Below the pieces are notes generated by a model. It worked only from the letters and a program-made list of their open reading frames with translations. It made no database searches and was not told where the DNA came from. The position numbers and the translations under genes are program-made. Below, in pieces: positions 1-5,421 of a stretch of 5,422 nucleotides of DNA. The stretch's first letter is position 1; each line of letters begins with the position of its first letter. The stretch spans positions 1 through 5,422 of the forward strand of contig QMNL01000151.1 of assembly GCA_003647755.1 (NCBI GenBank), read 5' to 3'. This DNA is from Candidatus Coatesiibacteriota bacterium (GTDB lineage: Bacteria > B130-G9).

Positions 1-98
1 ACAACGTTTATGTTTTCTGCGAAAGCCCGTGGCAACAGGGCAAGCGCGCCCAGAATCCACAGCAGCAGAATGGCCCAACGTATCCGAAATGCAGACAT
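1..98 (-). CDS. N-terminal fragment of a secreted/periplasmic protein with a Sec signal peptide (runs off the left edge)
   Basis: Reading the minus strand from the ATG at 98-96 gives 32 codons with no stop before the window edge. The peptide begins MSAFRIRW, continues with a hydrophobic stretch (about residues 9-22, rich in Leu, Ile, Ala and Trp), and ends that stretch with LPRAFA followed by EN. This is a textbook Sec signal peptide: positive n-region (Arg5, Arg7), hydrophobic core, and an AFA signal peptidase I site with predicted cleavage between Ala27 and Glu28. There is no lipobox cysteine. A strong AAGGAGG Shine-Dalgarno sequence lies 6 bases upstream of the ATG, which supports both the start and the reality of the gene. 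The gene is divergent from the radical SAM gene at 390. The mature protein is almost entirely outside the window, so no function can be given; export across the inner membrane is the only inference. Confidence 0.8.
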   Translation of the reverse strand, partial: MSAFRIRWAILLLWILGALALLPRAFAENINV

Positions 99-104
99 AC
101 CCTC

Positions 105-111
105 CCTCCTT
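105..111 (-). promoter_or_regulatory. Shine-Dalgarno site of the left-edge secreted-protein gene
   Basis: On the minus strand AAGGAGG occupies 111-105 and is followed by a 6-base spacer (GAGGGT) before the ATG at 98. It is near-perfectly complementary to the 16S rRNA 3' end and is the main evidence that this short partial frame is a real gene start. Confidence 0.8.
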
Positions 112-314
112 ATGTCAAGCTCCATCTCCCACTAGGTCTGACAACGCCTTTACTCATCGAACTGGAGCGGCAGATCTTTAGCCCAACCCGCCGGTGGAGA
201 AGGCGCTTCGGCTAAGAGGCAGTTGTTGAGATTCTGCGGATTCTGATGTTTTAGGCACCTTGTCTCACAAAACGCCTAGGCATTCGGTGCGCTGACGCGG
301 GCAGCCACTGGATC

Positions 315-342
315 TTGACATGGCGCCGGCTGGTGGCAAGAT
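315..342 (+). promoter_or_regulatory. Candidate sigma-70-type promoter of the B12-type radical SAM gene
   Basis: A perfect -35 hexamer TTGACA lies at 315-320. With a 16-base spacer the -10 would be CAAGAT (337-342), which keeps the important A at position 2 and T at position 6; a 17-base spacer gives AAGATT. The start of transcription would be near 349, leaving a leader of about 40 bases. The weak -10 suggests a modest or activator-dependent promoter. The GGCAA-GA-TTGCC palindrome overlaps the -10. Confidence 0.4.
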
Positions 343-378
343 TGCCCGCATAAACTAACTAGCATCGTGAGTTCTTCT

Positions 379-384
379 AGGTGA
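379..384 (+). promoter_or_regulatory. Shine-Dalgarno site that selects the ATG at 390
   Basis: AGGTGA at 379-384 is 5 bases upstream of the ATG at 390. The in-frame GTG at 381 lies inside this motif and has no ribosome-binding sequence of its own (the preceding bases are GAGTTCTTCTAG). The start at 390 is therefore preferred. Confidence 0.6.
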
Positions 385-389
385 CCGGT

Positions 390-1742
390 ATGGCAAATAG
401 ACCTAAAGTGCTGCTGATAACAGCCAAGACTGTTCGTCCTAAGTATCAGTGTATGCCTCTCATCGGCGTGGCATATATCGCATCCTATCTGCGGGAGCGG
501 GGGATAGACGTTGATATTCTCGACGCTACAGCGCTGGATGTGAGTTACGAGGGCGTCGTTGAATATGTCTCCTTTTACGGCTTTGATTTCGTGGGCATCA
601 CTGCCATCGCAGCGACCTACCAGAGCGCTCTTCGCCACCTCCGTGAGATCAAAGAGGCGCATCCCGAGATAATCACGGTTATCGGCGGGCCTCACGCAAC
701 GGCCCTCCATGAGCAGGTCGTCATGGAGAACGATTTCGTTGACTACTGCGTTCGGGGGGAAGGTGAGATCACCGCTTACGACCTGATCGACACTTTGTGG
801 AAAGGCGGGGACGTGTCGAAAGTCAAGGGCGTTACGTTCAAGAGGGACGGCCAGGTAACAATAACGCCGCCCAGGCCCTATATTGAGGACCTCGACATCC
901 TGCCGTATCCAGCCTTGGACTTGATGCCTCTGCACGAGTATTACTTTGAGATGAGGGGGTTGGCAACGAGAAAGGACCTGGTCCTGCCGTTTTGCTCAGG
1001 CCGAGGGTGCTACAGCAATTGTGGTTTCTGCGCCTCGAAGATGATGTGGGGCGGTCCGAGGATGCGAACAGTTGACAAGGTGATCGAGGAACTCGTGTGG
1101 ATGCGGGAGAAGTATGACATGGACGTGCTGTTCTCCTACGACGACATTATGAGCGCTAACCGCAAATGGCTCATTGAGTTCTGCCAGAAGTTCATCGAGG
1201 CAGGCCTGAACGACATTCGCTGGTCATGCGATGCTAGAGCGGACACTCTGACCGACGAGATGCTGATGTGGCTGAAGAAAGCCAACTGCGCATACGTGCT
1301 TCTGGGCCTGGAGTTCGGCACGCAGAGGCTTTTGGACATGACCAACAAGAAGCTTAAACTCTCAAAGGTCAAAGAGGCGGTTAAGATGATAAGAAAGCAC
1401 GGCATCAACTCCTGCGGCTCCTTCATAATAGGTTATCCAACGGAAACGAAGCAGGAAATACTCCAGACAGGACGGTTCGCCAGAAGCCTCAACCTCGATG
1501 CCGTGCTGACAAACCTCGCAGTTCCCTATCCTGGCACAGAGATGTACGACTTCTGTGTAAAGCACGACCTCTTGCTCGGAAACCTCGACGATGAGGCCTA
1601 CGGCTCGCCGTTGATCCCAATGGTCAAGCTGGAGGGGATAACCCCCGAGGAGACGGTCAAGTTGCTCGGCAAGGTTCACCGTATCATCAAGTTCTCACCA
1701 CAATATGTAGCCAACAAGATTCGCAACAGGCTGACCACGTGA
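390..1742 (+). CDS. B12-binding-domain radical SAM protein, substrate unknown
   Basis: A 450-residue protein of the B12-binding radical SAM class (the BchE/HpnJ/HpnP type of architecture), counted from the ATG at 390. Residues about 6-140 form a Rossmann-like cobalamin-binding domain, with IGGPHAT at 98-104 and VRGEGE at 121-126, both typical of the class. The DxHxxG motif that supplies the lower cobalt ligand is absent, as is usual here. A radical SAM barrel follows: the [4Fe-4S] cysteines C207, C211 and C214 form CxxxCxxC within GRGCYSNCGFC. Later landmarks are FSYDDIMSANR (about 248-258), GLEFGTQ (306-312), IIGYPTET (346-353) and PYPGTEMYD (379-387). The length is close to the family norm and all core motifs are intact, so it should be active and cytoplasmic. 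Known members methylate unactivated carbons or rearrange lipids, tetrapyrroles and antibiotics, but the substrate cannot be read from the sequence and the neighbours do not indicate one. It appears monocistronic, being almost 400 bases from lpxC. An upstream in-frame GTG at 381 would add three residues. The class assignment is near certain; the function is unknown. Confidence 0.93.
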   Translation: MANRPKVLLITAKTVRPKYQCMPLIGVAYIASYLRERGIDVDILDATALDVSYEGVVEYVSFYGFDFVGITAIAATYQSALRHLREIKEAHPEIITVIGGPHATALHEQVVMENDFVDYCVRGEGEITAYDLIDTLWKGGDVSKVKGVTFKRDGQVTITPPRPYIEDLDILPYPALDLMPLHEYYFEMRGLATRKDLVLPFCSGRGCYSNCGFCASKMMWGGPRMRTVDKVIEELVWMREKYDMDVLFSYDDIMSANRKWLIEFCQKFIEAGLNDIRWSCDARADTLTDEMLMWLKKANCAYVLLGLEFGTQRLLDMTNKKLKLSKVKEAVKMIRKHGINSCGSFIIGYPTETKQEILQTGRFARSLNLDAVLTNLAVPYPGTEMYDFCVKHDLLLGNLDDEAYGSPLIPMVKLEGITPEETVKLLGKVHRIIKFSPQYVANKIRNRLTT

Positions 1743-1818
1743 GGCTCCATCAGGAGATGATAATGCTGCTGGTAAACACCTGATCGATCCACTCAAACCG
1801 CACTTGTGGACGGCTAAT

Positions 1819-1837
1819 TGACCCCAATATAGGGTCA
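1819..1837 (+). terminator. Possible weak terminator after the radical SAM gene
   Basis: The perfect inverted repeat TGACCC (1819-1824) and GGGTCA (1832-1837) encloses a 7-base loop, CAATATA. It is followed by ATTCTTCC, which is pyrimidine-rich but not a true T-run. It lies about 77 bases after the stop codon. The short stem and poor T-tract make intrinsic termination uncertain; it could instead be a transcript 3'-end stabiliser or a protein-binding site. Confidence 0.3.
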
Positions 1838-1880
1838 TTCTTCCTGGGTGTTGATTTCTTGCCACGACATTCTGCAATGC

Positions 1881-1912
1881 GCTTTCGGCTGGAAAGCAAG
1901 CCAACGGCTTGC
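1881..1912. repeat. Two overlapping, mutually exclusive hairpins
   Basis: The first hairpin pairs GCTTTC (1881-1886) with GAAAGC (1892-1897) around GGCTG. The second pairs GCAAGCC (1896-1902) with GGCTTGC (1906-1912) around AAC. Both are perfect stems. They share bases 1896-1897, so both cannot form completely at once. Neither is followed by a T-run on the plus strand. On the minus strand the second stem is followed only by TTTCC. The role is unknown. Confidence 0.45.
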
Positions 1913-2082
1913 CTGAGGCATGTGTAGAAAAAACTCCAACAGTGGTTTGAGATTCTGCCACAGATGCCCGGGTCTGGAGGCGCTTTCGTCGGGTGCATTT
2001 TACTTTTGTGTTGTTGTGCGATTGGCGAGTGGCAGGTCGATTGAGCGTGCTGAGCGCGTGGTGCGCAGATTTATTATTCTTT

Positions 2083-2098
2083 TGGCATGCTTTATGCT
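2083..2098 (+). promoter_or_regulatory. Candidate sigma-54 (-24/-12) promoter of lpxC
   Basis: TGGCATGCTTTATGCT matches the sigma-54 consensus TGGCAC-N5-TTGC. The invariant GG (2084-2085) and GC (2096-2097) are separated by exactly 10 bases, and most flanking consensus positions also agree. Transcription would begin near 2109, about 30 bases before the lpxC start and upstream of its Shine-Dalgarno site. A competing sigma-70 reading uses TATACC (2099-2104) as -10 with TTCTTT (2077-2082) at 16 bases, but that -35 is poor, and TTGGCA (2082-2087) is only 11 bases from TATACC. Confidence 0.4.
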
Positions 2099-2128
2099 TA
2101 TACCATGTGCGTGGGATGAGCGAACTTT

Positions 2129-2133
2129 AAGGA
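2129..2133 (+). promoter_or_regulatory. Shine-Dalgarno site of lpxC
   Basis: AAGGA at 2129-2133 is 7 bases before the ATG at 2141. This favours that codon over the in-frame ATG at 2162, although the family's conserved N-terminus begins only around the second methionine (MQKTLERS). Confidence 0.65.
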
Positions 2134-2140
2134 CTAACTT

Positions 2141-3067
2141 ATGATTACAGACAACGATTGCATGCAGAAGACACTGGAGCGGTCCGTCCCGTGCACGGGG
2201 ATTGGGCTTCACAGTGGTGAGAAGGTTCGTATGAACCTCTGTCCTGCGGCGGCCGATACTGGCATTGTGTTTCGCCGTGTGGACCTTGGTGGGAGATCAG
2301 TCGCAGCCTGTCTGGAGAATGTAGCGGACGTTTTCTACGCCACGTCTCTGAAAGATGGTGATGTTGAGGTGCAGACCGTCGAGCACCTGCTGGCGGCGTT
2401 TACGGCGATGGGTATCGACAATGCCCTTGTCGAGATTGATGGCAAGGAAGTGCCGATTCTCGACGGGAGCGCCGCGCCGTTGGTGTTCTTAATCAAAGAG
2501 GCGGGGATCAGGACGCTGAACAGACCGCGCCGCTGTATCGTGATCAAGGAGCCGATACGCGTGGAGACGGACGGCAAATGGCTGTCGGTTTTGCCGTGCG
2601 ACCATCTCCAGATTTCCTATACTGTTGATTTTGAGCACCCGGTCATCGCCAAGCAGTCATGCTCTTTTGCCATAACTCGGGACGAGTTCATTAAGGAGCT
2701 TGCTCCGGCCAGAACGTTCGGCTTCCTGAGCGAGATCCGACAGCTACTGAAAATGGGCCTTGCACAGGGCGGCTGCCTGGACAATGCGATCGTGGTCAAC
2801 GACCACCGCATCCTGAATCCTTACCTGCGGTTCAAGGATGAGTTCGTGCGGCACAAGGCGCTCGACTTACTCGGCGATTTGGCCCTGTTGGGTGGGCCTA
2901 TTCTCGGCCACGTTGTGGCTTACAAGGCTGGGCATTCTCTTCACACGGCGCTGGTCGGGGCGATCCTCGAGGATGAGGAGAATTGGTACGAGGCAGAGCT
3001 ATCGAGGGCCACACTCAAGGCCGTCGCTGCTCAGAATGCAAATGTAAAGGCGTGTCTTTCGATATAG
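2141..3067 (+). CDS. lpxC: UDP-3-O-acyl-N-acetylglucosamine deacetylase LpxC
   Basis: LpxC is the zinc-dependent cytoplasmic hydrolase that removes the acetyl group from UDP-3-O-acyl-GlcNAc, the committed step of lipid A synthesis. The 308-residue product has the usual length of a stand-alone LpxC and is not fused to FabZ as in some phyla. The family's landmarks occur in order. TGIGLHSGEKV is at 19-29. VEHLLAA has the catalytic Glu81 and zinc ligand His82. VPILDGSAAP is at 104-113. LAPARTFGF is at 187-195. FVRHKALDLLGDLALLG supplies zinc ligands His238 and Asp242, with Lys239 between them. AGHSLH has the catalytic His265. These match E. coli E78, H79, H238, K239, D242 and H265, so all catalytic residues are present. 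The start at 2141 is chosen for its AAGGA site; starting at 2162 would remove seven poorly conserved residues. It is the only lipid A gene in the window: no lpxA, lpxD, fabZ or cell-division gene is adjacent. It is read from its own leader and followed by a strong hairpin. The assignment is essentially certain. Confidence 0.97.
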   Translation: MITDNDCMQKTLERSVPCTGIGLHSGEKVRMNLCPAAADTGIVFRRVDLGGRSVAACLENVADVFYATSLKDGDVEVQTVEHLLAAFTAMGIDNALVEIDGKEVPILDGSAAPLVFLIKEAGIRTLNRPRRCIVIKEPIRVETDGKWLSVLPCDHLQISYTVDFEHPVIAKQSCSFAITRDEFIKELAPARTFGFLSEIRQLLKMGLAQGGCLDNAIVVNDHRILNPYLRFKDEFVRHKALDLLGDLALLGGPILGHVVAYKAGHSLHTALVGAILEDEENWYEAELSRATLKAVAAQNANVKACLSI

Positions 3068-3085
3068 GTAACCCAACCACAAAGT

Positions 3086-3108
3086 GGGGGCGGCTTCTGG
3101 CCGCCCCC
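3086..3108. terminator. GC-rich hairpin between convergent lpxC and KamA-family genes
   Basis: A perfect 9-base stem, GGGGGCGGC (3086-3094) with GCCGCCCCC (3100-3108), encloses the loop TTCTG. It begins 19 bases after the lpxC stop and lies 64 bases beyond the KamA-gene stop on the other strand. The stem is very stable. The plus strand continues with TAAAAGCC and the minus strand with ACTTTGTGG, so neither has a strong T-run. A shared bidirectional transcript end is the most likely role. A weaker second hairpin, GCCCC-CTT-GGGGC, sits at 3152-3164, directly after the KamA-gene stop. Confidence 0.6.
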
Positions 3109-3171
3109 TAAAAGCCCCACTGGCTGCAGACCCCGCTTGAGGCTAATCCAAGCCCCCTTGGGGCAATCGCA

Positions 3172-5145
3172 TCAAAAGTAATACCAGATGGTTGCGTAAT
3201 CTCGAACGTCCTCGCCGATTTCGGCCAACTTTCGCAGGTAATCAAGTATGCCGACGTCGCTACGGACAAAAGACGGCACAGGCGACATGTTCTTCTCCCA
3301 CGGGTCGAACTCATATACTCGCCGCCCATTTGGTCTGATCATGATGAGCCGGTGGTCCTGCGCCGCCCGCAAGTAGTTCTTGCCGATCTTGGGAATGTTG
3401 TAAACGGGCTCATCGGTTCTCACCGTGCCTGGGACAAGCCTCGCCTCCTCTTTTCGCTCCTGCAGAATGCGAGCGATGGGGACTCTGTACTGGTTCGTCT
3501 CCTCCTTGCTCTTCATATTGAACATGTAGTACGGGTCAACCCCAATGAGCCGCAGAAGCCGCCTCAGCGCAACCGACTCGAACCTCCGGCTGTTATATAT
3601 CGTATAGACCTGCTGGTTATAGACTGAGATGCCCGCCCTTCGCAGCTTCTGAATGGCATCCATCGACTCAGGCGTTATCTCGTAGGGGTATTGGAAATGC
3701 GTCATCACGCACAGCTCCCGCCTCCCCGGGACATTGTAGTTGCCCAGGCGCTCGGCAAGCTCTTGGGTGAGCCTCTGGGGCAGGCAGACCGGGGTGCGCG
3801 TCCCGATGCGGATGCGCTCGATGTGGTCGATCCCCGACAACTCATCCAGAATTGGGCAGAGCACGTCCTCGCCAAGCGTCAACGGGTCCCCGCCTGAGAC
3901 CAGAACCTCGCGTATCCCCGGACGCTCGCGCAGCCAATTGACGGCCTGTAAGATGGCATCAGAACGACTTTTTACTTCTCGGCCCAAGGGATTCATTATC
4001 TCCCAGTTCCGTTGGCAATAGACGCATATCTGCGAGCAAAAATTCGTTAGTTTCAGGACCGCTATCATCGGGTATCGTCGGGTGATCAGCTTGACCGGCG
4101 AGGTGTCCCTTTCCAGCATGAAGTCGAGGGATTTCCCGCCCTTTTGCCGCACTGCGATCATCCTGTGGACGTAATCCAGCGGCGGGATGACCTGAGACCT
4201 CACTCCTGCGTCCCTTCCAAGGCCCGGCGACTCGTCCATCAATGATGCATAGTAGGGCGTTACAGCGAACGGGATGTGGTGCCTCGTGGCGAGCTCGATC
4301 GCCTCAACCTCCTCGTCGGTGAGCTCTACAAGCGCACCGAGCGACTCGGCGTCAAGCATGACGTTTCGCATCTGCCACTTCCACGAGCTCCAGTCTGTCT
4401 CCGATGCACCCAATCTCTTGAGTATCCTGTTTCTGTTAGCATTTCTTATTCTAGTTATATTATGGTCGAGCCCATGGGGATACCTGGACACGTAGCTCTC
4501 AACCCTCCGCGCCGTCCTGTCGAGCGCGGCCGAACGGAGACCAGCTGACCTAACGCCACTGAGACCAATGAAAGCTGGCGGCTCACTCGAATCGTAAATC
4601 CCTGACCTGGCGTTGATGCCCCTGAAAATATGCTTAAACTCCTCAACGAACCCCTCGCTCACAACGCCCTCGCTGTCGGGGTCTTGAGCCATCCTCAGCA
4701 AGTGCTTCAGCGCAGAGCAGCCCGCGAGCTTCTCGCTCCTCCGAGAGATGATTGAGCTGAATGTCTTGATGCACTCCTTGGCGTTTACGAGCTCCAGTGG
4801 CGGAACGCCAGAGTAGCCTGAATCAAGGACGGCCTCCAAGGAGATGAGATGGTGCGCAAGCCGGCTCCTTGCATCTTCAATGCCGGCGCTGTCCATAAGA
4901 ATGTGGTAAATCGACCTGTCTTCAGCCCACAGATCGTCAAATGCCGGGGTGGTTTCCTCGATGATCGGAAGGACCATCTGTTGGACAAACGCCGCCTGTT
5001 CGCTGCCGTGACCGAAGACCGGTAGCACGTGCCCCTCAATCACGTTCTCGTCACTTCGCACGGAGGCCAAAGCCTGACTGTCCAGATCAGAGCCTGGGAG
5101 ATAGCCCGACCGGACACCATCGTCCCTCAAATTCTCACCTCCCAC
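3172..5145 (-). CDS. KamA-family radical SAM aminomutase with long N-terminal extension; probable glutamate 2,3-aminomutase type
   Basis: A 657-residue PLP- and SAM-dependent enzyme related to lysine 2,3-aminomutase (LAM), numbered from the GTG at 5145. LAM similarity starts near residue 250 (DWSSWKWQMRN; LAM has DWxWQxRN) and continues through FAVTPYYASLMD (293-304), the cluster motif C370-x3-C374-x2-C377, VSGGDPL (416-422), RIGTRTPVCLPQRLT (446-460), THFQYPYEIT (482-491) and DPYYMFNM (537-544). Arg379 matches LAM Arg134, which binds the substrate alpha-carboxylate. Lys589 in IPKIGK matches the PLP lysine (Lys337). The lysine-specific Asp293 is Lys545 here. Asp330 is most likely Asn583, by alignment with one gap. 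Lys and Asn are the residues reported for glutamate 2,3-aminomutase, so the likely reaction is L-glutamate to beta-glutamate; this is inferred, not shown. No cysteine follows C479, so the C-terminal zinc site of clostridial LAM is absent. Residues 1-245 are an extra, mostly helical-looking region that I do not recognise. LAMs are about 400-470 residues, so the protein is unusually long. Start: GTG 5145 has GGAGA 7 bases upstream, while TTG 5130 has the stronger GGGAGGTGA; the choice changes five residues. Confidence 0.92.
   Translation of the reverse strand: MGGENLRDDGVRSGYLPGSDLDSQALASVRSDENVIEGHVLPVFGHGSEQAAFVQQMVLPIIEETTPAFDDLWAEDRSIYHILMDSAGIEDARSRLAHHLISLEAVLDSGYSGVPPLELVNAKECIKTFSSIISRRSEKLAGCSALKHLLRMAQDPDSEGVVSEGFVEEFKHIFRGINARSGIYDSSEPPAFIGLSGVRSAGLRSAALDRTARRVESYVSRYPHGLDHNITRIRNANRNRILKRLGASETDWSSWKWQMRNVMLDAESLGALVELTDEEVEAIELATRHHIPFAVTPYYASLMDESPGLGRDAGVRSQVIPPLDYVHRMIAVRQKGGKSLDFMLERDTSPVKLITRRYPMIAVLKLTNFCSQICVYCQRNWEIMNPLGREVKSRSDAILQAVNWLRERPGIREVLVSGGDPLTLGEDVLCPILDELSGIDHIERIRIGTRTPVCLPQRLTQELAERLGNYNVPGRRELCVMTHFQYPYEITPESMDAIQKLRRAGISVYNQQVYTIYNSRRFESVALRRLLRLIGVDPYYMFNMKSKEETNQYRVPIARILQERKEEARLVPGTVRTDEPVYNIPKIGKNYLRAAQDHRLIMIRPNGRRVYEFDPWEKNMSPVPSFVRSDVGILDYLRKLAEIGEDVRDYATIWYYF
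5138..5142 (-). promoter_or_regulatory. Strong Shine-Dalgarno that may select a TTG start at 5130
   Basis: On the minus strand GGAGG occupies 5142-5138, inside a longer GGGAGGTGA, and is followed 7 bases later by the in-frame TTG at 5130-5128. The alternative GTG at 5145 lies just before this motif and has its own weaker GGAGA at 5157-5153, also with a 7-base spacer. The two starts differ by five codons and cannot be separated from sequence alone. Confidence 0.5.
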
Positions 5146-5202
5146 CTAAAGGTCTCCACTGTGCATATGCTCGCCACATCATTACATCGTAAGTTCCTCT
5201 AA

Positions 5203-5229
5203 TCTATACCACCGGTTCAGGATGATCAA
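5203..5229 (-). promoter_or_regulatory. Candidate promoter of the KamA-family gene
   Basis: On the minus strand TTGATC (5229-5224) could serve as -35 and TATAGA (5208-5203) as -10, with a 15-base spacer that is shorter than ideal. Transcription would begin near 5196, giving a leader of about 50 bases. Each hexamer matches consensus at four of six positions. Confidence 0.3.
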
Positions 5230-5253
5230 TCATTTTCTTGGGTGCCTCGGAAA

Positions 5254-5421
5254 TCAATCCAGACTGCTGGGCCAAATTTTGTGGTGTGAAACAGCTGGGC
5301 ATTGGGGGATGTCGCCGAGATAGGAGCCGTCGGCCCGATCTTGAAGGTGGCAGACAAGCACTTGCATTGCTACAACGGCTAGGCCATATTTGTTGGTCAA
5401 GGCTAGGGCGGCATAGCCAAG
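5254..5421 (-). CDS. Possible C-terminal fragment of an unidentified protein (runs off the right edge)
   Basis: A minus-strand frame enters from the right edge and stays open for 55 codons to the TGA at 5256-5254. The peptide begins LGYAALALTNKYGLAVVAM, continues with VLVCHLQDRADGSYLGD and ends KIWPSSLD. The third codon positions are fairly rich in C and G, as in the neighbouring real genes, and the first half looks like a hydrophobic helix, which favours coding. Another minus-strand frame is also open across this stretch and reaches a stop near 5204, but its composition (many Arg, Ser and Pro) looks like a shadow. I do not recognise a family. If real, the gene lies 108 bases upstream of the KamA-family gene on the same strand. 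The frame could also be open by chance. Confidence 0.35.
   Translation of the reverse strand, partial: LGYAALALTNKYGLAVVAMQVLVCHLQDRADGSYLGDIPQCPAVSHHKIWPSSLD

Larger units (their letters stand above)
99..389. other. Divergent intergenic region
   Basis: About 290 bases separate the minus-strand secreted-protein gene from the plus-strand radical SAM gene. I find no credible gene here; the long minus-strand frame that crosses it is an antisense shadow of the radical SAM gene. It contains the Shine-Dalgarno site of the left gene (105-111), an 8-base palindrome GCCTAGGC (274-281), a candidate promoter for the right gene (315-342) and a 12-base perfect inverted repeat (335-346). No convincing sigma-70 promoter for the leftward gene was recognised. 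Confidence 0.6.
1743..2140. other. Structured intergenic region between the radical SAM gene and lpxC
   Basis: These 398 bases hold no gene I can support. The one longer plus-strand frame (1920-2144) encodes a Cys/Arg-rich peptide without family features and has no ribosome-binding site. The region does contain a hairpin followed by pyrimidines (1819-1837), two overlapping hairpins (1881-1912), a repeat of TGAGCG (2042-2047, 2051-2056), a GCGC-GTGGT-GCGC inverted repeat (2054-2066), and an AT-rich promoter-like segment from about 2068 to 2106. It probably combines the 3' end of the upstream transcript with the lpxC control region. Confidence 0.6.

Noticed and set aside
381..389. GTG at 381 as the start of the B12-type radical SAM protein
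   Set aside because: It has no Shine-Dalgarno of its own and sits within the AGGTGA that is well spaced for the ATG at 390.
276..935. 219-codon open frame on the minus strand
   Set aside because: It lies antisense to the first half of the radical SAM gene and across its promoter region. It shows no recognisable family motif, while the plus strand has strong family motifs.
1752..1783. AGGAG followed by a tiny frame (MIMLLVNT) just after the radical SAM gene
   Set aside because: Eight codons only and no link to a downstream attenuator. It could be a gene-start remnant, but nothing supports that.
1920..2144. 74-codon plus-strand frame whose TGA overlaps the lpxC ATG as ATGA, resembling translational coupling
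   Set aside because: There is no ribosome-binding site, the product is an atypical Cys/Arg-rich peptide, and the frame contains the likely lpxC promoter and Shine-Dalgarno. The overlap is probably accidental.
4436..4466. AT-rich stretch inside the KamA-family gene that looks promoter-like on the minus strand
   Set aside because: It encodes the Ile/Asn/Arg-rich segment leading to the catalytic domain, with the frame intact and no properly spaced hexamer pair that I could defend.
5377..5407. GGCTAGG repeated at 5377-5383 and 5401-5407
   Set aside because: Seven-base repeats are common by chance; there is no terminal inverted repeat, target duplication or transposase to suggest a mobile element.
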